A stretch of DNA of 33,774 bases from an uncultured SAR86 cluster bacterium (GTDB lineage Bacteria; Pseudomonadota; Gammaproteobacteria; Magnimaribacterales; D2472): positions 1-33,774 of the forward strand of contig CABZRR010000002.1 in assembly GCA_902528215.1 (NCBI GenBank). The letters run 5' to 3'. The notes beneath the pieces are model-generated. The model had not been told where the DNA came from. It was given only the letters and a program-made list of their open reading frames with translations, and searched no databases. Positions 31,160 through 33,774 of the stretch are shown in pieces (the first letter of the stretch is position 1; each line of letters opens with the position of its first letter). Both the position numbers and the translations under genes were made by a program.

Positions 31160-33601
31160 ATGCTAATTAGATTAATAAATATTAGTTTAATATTTGCTTT
31201 GATAGGTACTCTTATCTCAATACTTTTAGTTGGAGGAGGCTATCTTTTATTAAAGCCCGGCTTTCCAGAAATTAATCTTGTAGATGAAGAAGTCTTACAA
31301 ATACCCTTAAAAGTGTATTCTGCTGATGGTGTATTAATAGGTGAGTTTGGAGAGCAGAAAAGAAGAACAATTGAATATAAAGATATCCCTGAAAATCTCA
31401 AAAATGCATTTTTAGCAGCTGAGGACGATCAATTTTTTCAACATAATGGCATAAGAGTTCCTTCTCTTGTGAGGGCTTTTTATCAAATGGTTAAGTCAGG
31501 AGAAATTGTCAGTGGTGGTGGAACAATTTCAATGCAGGTTGTTCGTGGATATTTATTATCCAGAGAACAAAAAATTATTAGAAAAATAAAAGAAATTTAT
31601 TTAGCATTTGAACTAGAGAGTATTGCTACCAAGGAAGAGATTCTTTCTTTGTATTTAAATACGATCTTTTTAGGTAATCGTTCTTATGGTGTTGAAGCAG
31701 CAGCAAATCAATATTTTGCAAAATCCATCAATGAGCTAACTCTTGCTGAGTCAGCTCTCATTGCATCCTCTGCTCAGCTTCCGTCTAGAATTAATCCTAT
31801 TCGTTCTCCTGATAGATCAATAGTTCGACGTAATTGGATTTTAGGTAGAATGTTTAAGCTTGGTTATATTGGTAAAGCACAATATCTTCTTGCTAGAGAT
31901 GAGCCAATTGCTTTAAGCCAAGTAAAAGCAAGGTTTTCTCTTGATGGTCGATACATAGCAGAAATTGCAAGACAAGCAATGATTGATAGGTATGGGTTAT
32001 CTGTTTATAAAGATGGATTTTCAGTTTACACAACAATAGATTCTAAATTACAACAAGCAGCTTTGGAAAGTATTGATAAAAATTTATATGCATATGATAA
32101 AAGACATGGTTGGAGGGAGCCGATCAATCTATCAGATAGAATCCCTGAAATTGTTTTTACAGAGTTAAGAAATCAAAACACTGACATTTTGTATGAGAAA
32201 TCCAATCTTCAAGATGAGCTCGGTATGAACCAATTATATATTTCTTTAATCAGAGATTACTTTGAGAATTCAAATAATCTAGATAAACACATAGGTGGAA
32301 TAGTAATAGATGTTAAACCTGAGAGAATTATTTACTTGAGCAACTCCTTTAAATTAGAGAGTTTGTATTGGGATAATCGGTACAAATGGGCGAGACGCAA
32401 AATTAATATTAATAAGCTTGGACCAGTTCCATCAAATTTTTACGACATACTTCGTTCTGGAGATCTAATTTATCTTACTGATATCAATGGTGAAAATTAC
32501 CTTAATCAAATTCCAGAGGCAGAAGCGGCTTTTATTTCAGTGAATCCAATAAACGGAGCCATTAAAACCTATATAGGCGGATTAAATTTCTCAAAAAGTA
32601 ACTTTGATAGAGTAAGACAATCATATCCGCAAGCTGGATCTAGCTTTAAGCCTTTTATTTATACTTCAGCTTTTGCAAATGGTTACAATGCCTCGGATAA
32701 AATTAATGATGCGCCTATTATTTTTGAAGACGTGAACTTAGAAAGTAGTTGGCGTCCTGAAAATTATACTGGCAAGTTTTATGGCCCAATTAGATTAAGA
32801 GAAGCATTAGTTCAGTCAGTAAATTTAGTATCTATTAAATTGCTGCGAGAAATAGGCATTTCAGATACCCAAGCTTATTTGACTAAATTTGGTTTTGAAA
32901 AATCTAGATTGGCTCCAGATCTTTCCTTAGCATTAGGATCGTCAAGTTTTTCACCAGCTGAAATGGTTAGAGCATATTCAATTTTAGCTAATTCTGATAA
33001 TCCAAAAGACCCGTTTTTTATCGAAAAAATTTTAAATAGAAATGGAGATATTATTTACAAACATGTAAGCCCAACAGAGGATAAAAATTCTCAGGATTCA
33101 GTTGATGCCTTTCCTTGGTTTCAAACTCAGATTGCTGATGAAATAAAACCTTTTATTCTTTTAGATCCATTGAGTAAACTTTTAGATCCAATCGATCCAA
33201 GGGTTGCTTTTATTACAAAGGATATTCTTCGTGAAGCTCTTTCAAGAGGAAGTAATGCAAGAAAAGTTGGAGTGTTAAACAGACAGGATGTTGCTGGAAA
33301 GACTGGAACTACCAATGATGCAATTAGTACTTGGTTTTCAGGTTTTCATAATAACTTAGCTACAACAATCTGGATTGGAACTGATGATTTTTCTTCACTT
33401 GGTGATAATGAGTTTGGTTCAAGCATTGCGCTTCCTACTTGGGTCGATTTCATGAAAACTGCTTTGCAAGATTTGCCCAATGAAAAATGGAAATCTCCAG
33501 AAGGTCTTTCATATGTTAGGGTTGATAAAGACACCGGAAAGCCAACCGATCAGACAAGTAAAAATGCATATTTCGAACTTTTTTTAAATGAAGAAAATTA
33601 A
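31160..33601 (+). CDS. mrcA: Penicillin-binding protein 1A (bifunctional peptidoglycan synthase)
   Basis: Polymerises and cross-links peptidoglycan in the periplasm. A single N-terminal membrane helix (about 9-31) is followed by the GT51 glycosyltransferase domain, with catalytic Glu88 in AAEDDQFFQHNG and GGGTISMQVVRGYLL, where relatives usually have GGSTITQQ. The transpeptidase domain has Ser494-x-x-Lys497 (GSSFKP), Ser553-Val-Asn555 and Lys714-Thr-Gly716. The segment between the domains holds the PBP1A-type OB insertion. The length of 813 is normal for gammaproteobacterial PBP1A. Its stop interlocks with that of the convergent slmA (TTAA at 33598-33601). Confidence 0.95.
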   Translation: MLIRLINISLIFALIGTLISILLVGGGYLLLKPGFPEINLVDEEVLQIPLKVYSADGVLIGEFGEQKRRTIEYKDIPENLKNAFLAAEDDQFFQHNGIRVPSLVRAFYQMVKSGEIVSGGGTISMQVVRGYLLSREQKIIRKIKEIYLAFELESIATKEEILSLYLNTIFLGNRSYGVEAAANQYFAKSINELTLAESALIASSAQLPSRINPIRSPDRSIVRRNWILGRMFKLGYIGKAQYLLARDEPIALSQVKARFSLDGRYIAEIARQAMIDRYGLSVYKDGFSVYTTIDSKLQQAALESIDKNLYAYDKRHGWREPINLSDRIPEIVFTELRNQNTDILYEKSNLQDELGMNQLYISLIRDYFENSNNLDKHIGGIVIDVKPERIIYLSNSFKLESLYWDNRYKWARRKININKLGPVPSNFYDILRSGDLIYLTDINGENYLNQIPEAEAAFISVNPINGAIKTYIGGLNFSKSNFDRVRQSYPQAGSSFKPFIYTSAFANGYNASDKINDAPIIFEDVNLESSWRPENYTGKFYGPIRLREALVQSVNLVSIKLLREIGISDTQAYLTKFGFEKSRLAPDLSLALGSSSFSPAEMVRAYSILANSDNPKDPFFIEKILNRNGDIIYKHVSPTEDKNSQDSVDAFPWFQTQIADEIKPFILLDPLSKLLDPIDPRVAFITKDILREALSRGSNARKVGVLNRQDVAGKTGTTNDAISTWFSGFHNNLATTIWIGTDDFSSLGDNEFGSSIALPTWVDFMKTALQDLPNEKWKSPEGLSYVRVDKDTGKPTDQTSKNAYFELFLNEEN

Positions 33602-33774
33602 CCTTTAAATATGCTATTTGCAATTGCAAACCAATAATTTTCAATATAATTACTAGGTATCTCCTTAAATTTATTTCTAATAAACCTGGATATAATGCCT
33701 TCCATAATTGAGGTTATATAATGTGCGCTTTGTCCGGAAGTTAATTTCAAAGAATCTTTTTTTGAAGATAAGAG
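33598..33774 (-). CDS. slmA: Nucleoid occlusion factor SlmA, C-terminal fragment
   Basis: The last 58 codons of a leftward gene that runs off the right edge. The segment EGIISRFIRNKFKEIPSN, followed by a Trp-containing tail, aligns well with the C-terminus of E. coli SlmA (EGMLSRFVRSEFKYRPTD). SlmA is a TetR-family DNA-binding protein that blocks FtsZ ring formation over the chromosome. The helix-turn-helix half lies outside the window. The match is short, so another TetR-family protein is not fully excluded. Confidence 0.72.
   Translation of the reverse strand, partial: LLSSKKDSLKLTSGQSAHYITSIMEGIISRFIRNKFKEIPSNYIENYWFAIANSIFKG

Overview
The window looks like chromosome from an AT-rich, streamlined marine gammaproteobacterium. 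By eye G+C is about one third; I did not compute it. The gammaproteobacterial placement rests on the hemE-gltD-gltB-aroB-aroK-mrcA neighbourhood, which in relatives such as Pseudomonas also carries pilMNOPQ, and on a 3' fragment of slmA at the right edge. Gaps are very short and four convergent gene pairs share interlocked stop codons, which fits a SAR86-like or similar pelagic lineage; the genus is not determined. I see no tRNA, rRNA, CRISPR array or intact insertion sequence.

Left part (1-6559). A metal (probably zinc) ABC transporter operon runs leftward: a possible 39-residue membrane peptide, znuC, znuB and the start of znuA, which the window edge cuts. An Old Yellow Enzyme-type flavin oxidoreductase is divergent from it. 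A leftward group follows: malonyl-CoA decarboxylase, aldehyde dehydrogenase and a DUF411 periplasmic metal-binding protein.

Centre (6757-16004). This is the most distinctive region, a tetrahydrofolate (THF) one-carbon oxidation module. Three enzymes of the GcvT/DmdA/dimethylglycine-dehydrogenase superfamily are present: two stand-alone DmdA-like methyltransferases and one FAD oxidoreductase-GcvT fusion. All keep the active-site Asp and the YE/WE motif Glu. They could pass methyl or methylene groups from a methylated substrate to THF. A MetF-like protein could oxidise methyl-THF, formate-THF ligase (fhs) could release formate with ATP recovery, and an NAD formate dehydrogenase would give CO2 and NADH. 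Only FolD is missing from the window. The substrate cannot be read from the sequence; DMSP, dimethylglycine, sarcosine or another methylated compound are candidates.

Right-centre (16196-22193). Two divergent saccharopine-dehydrogenase-like oxidoreductases, a secreted S9 peptidase, a CIA30-domain protein, two small unknown proteins and a PsiE-family membrane protein.

Right part (22265-33774). hemE, gltD, gltB, aroB, aroK, mrcA and the end of slmA. The gene order is ancestral, but gltB is flipped relative to gltD and aroB, the pilMNOPQ block is absent, and GltD carries an extra N-terminal region of about 100 residues that resembles the arm-type DNA-binding domain of tyrosine recombinases. Together with a tandem repeat in the gltD/gltB gap, this is the oddest structure in the window.
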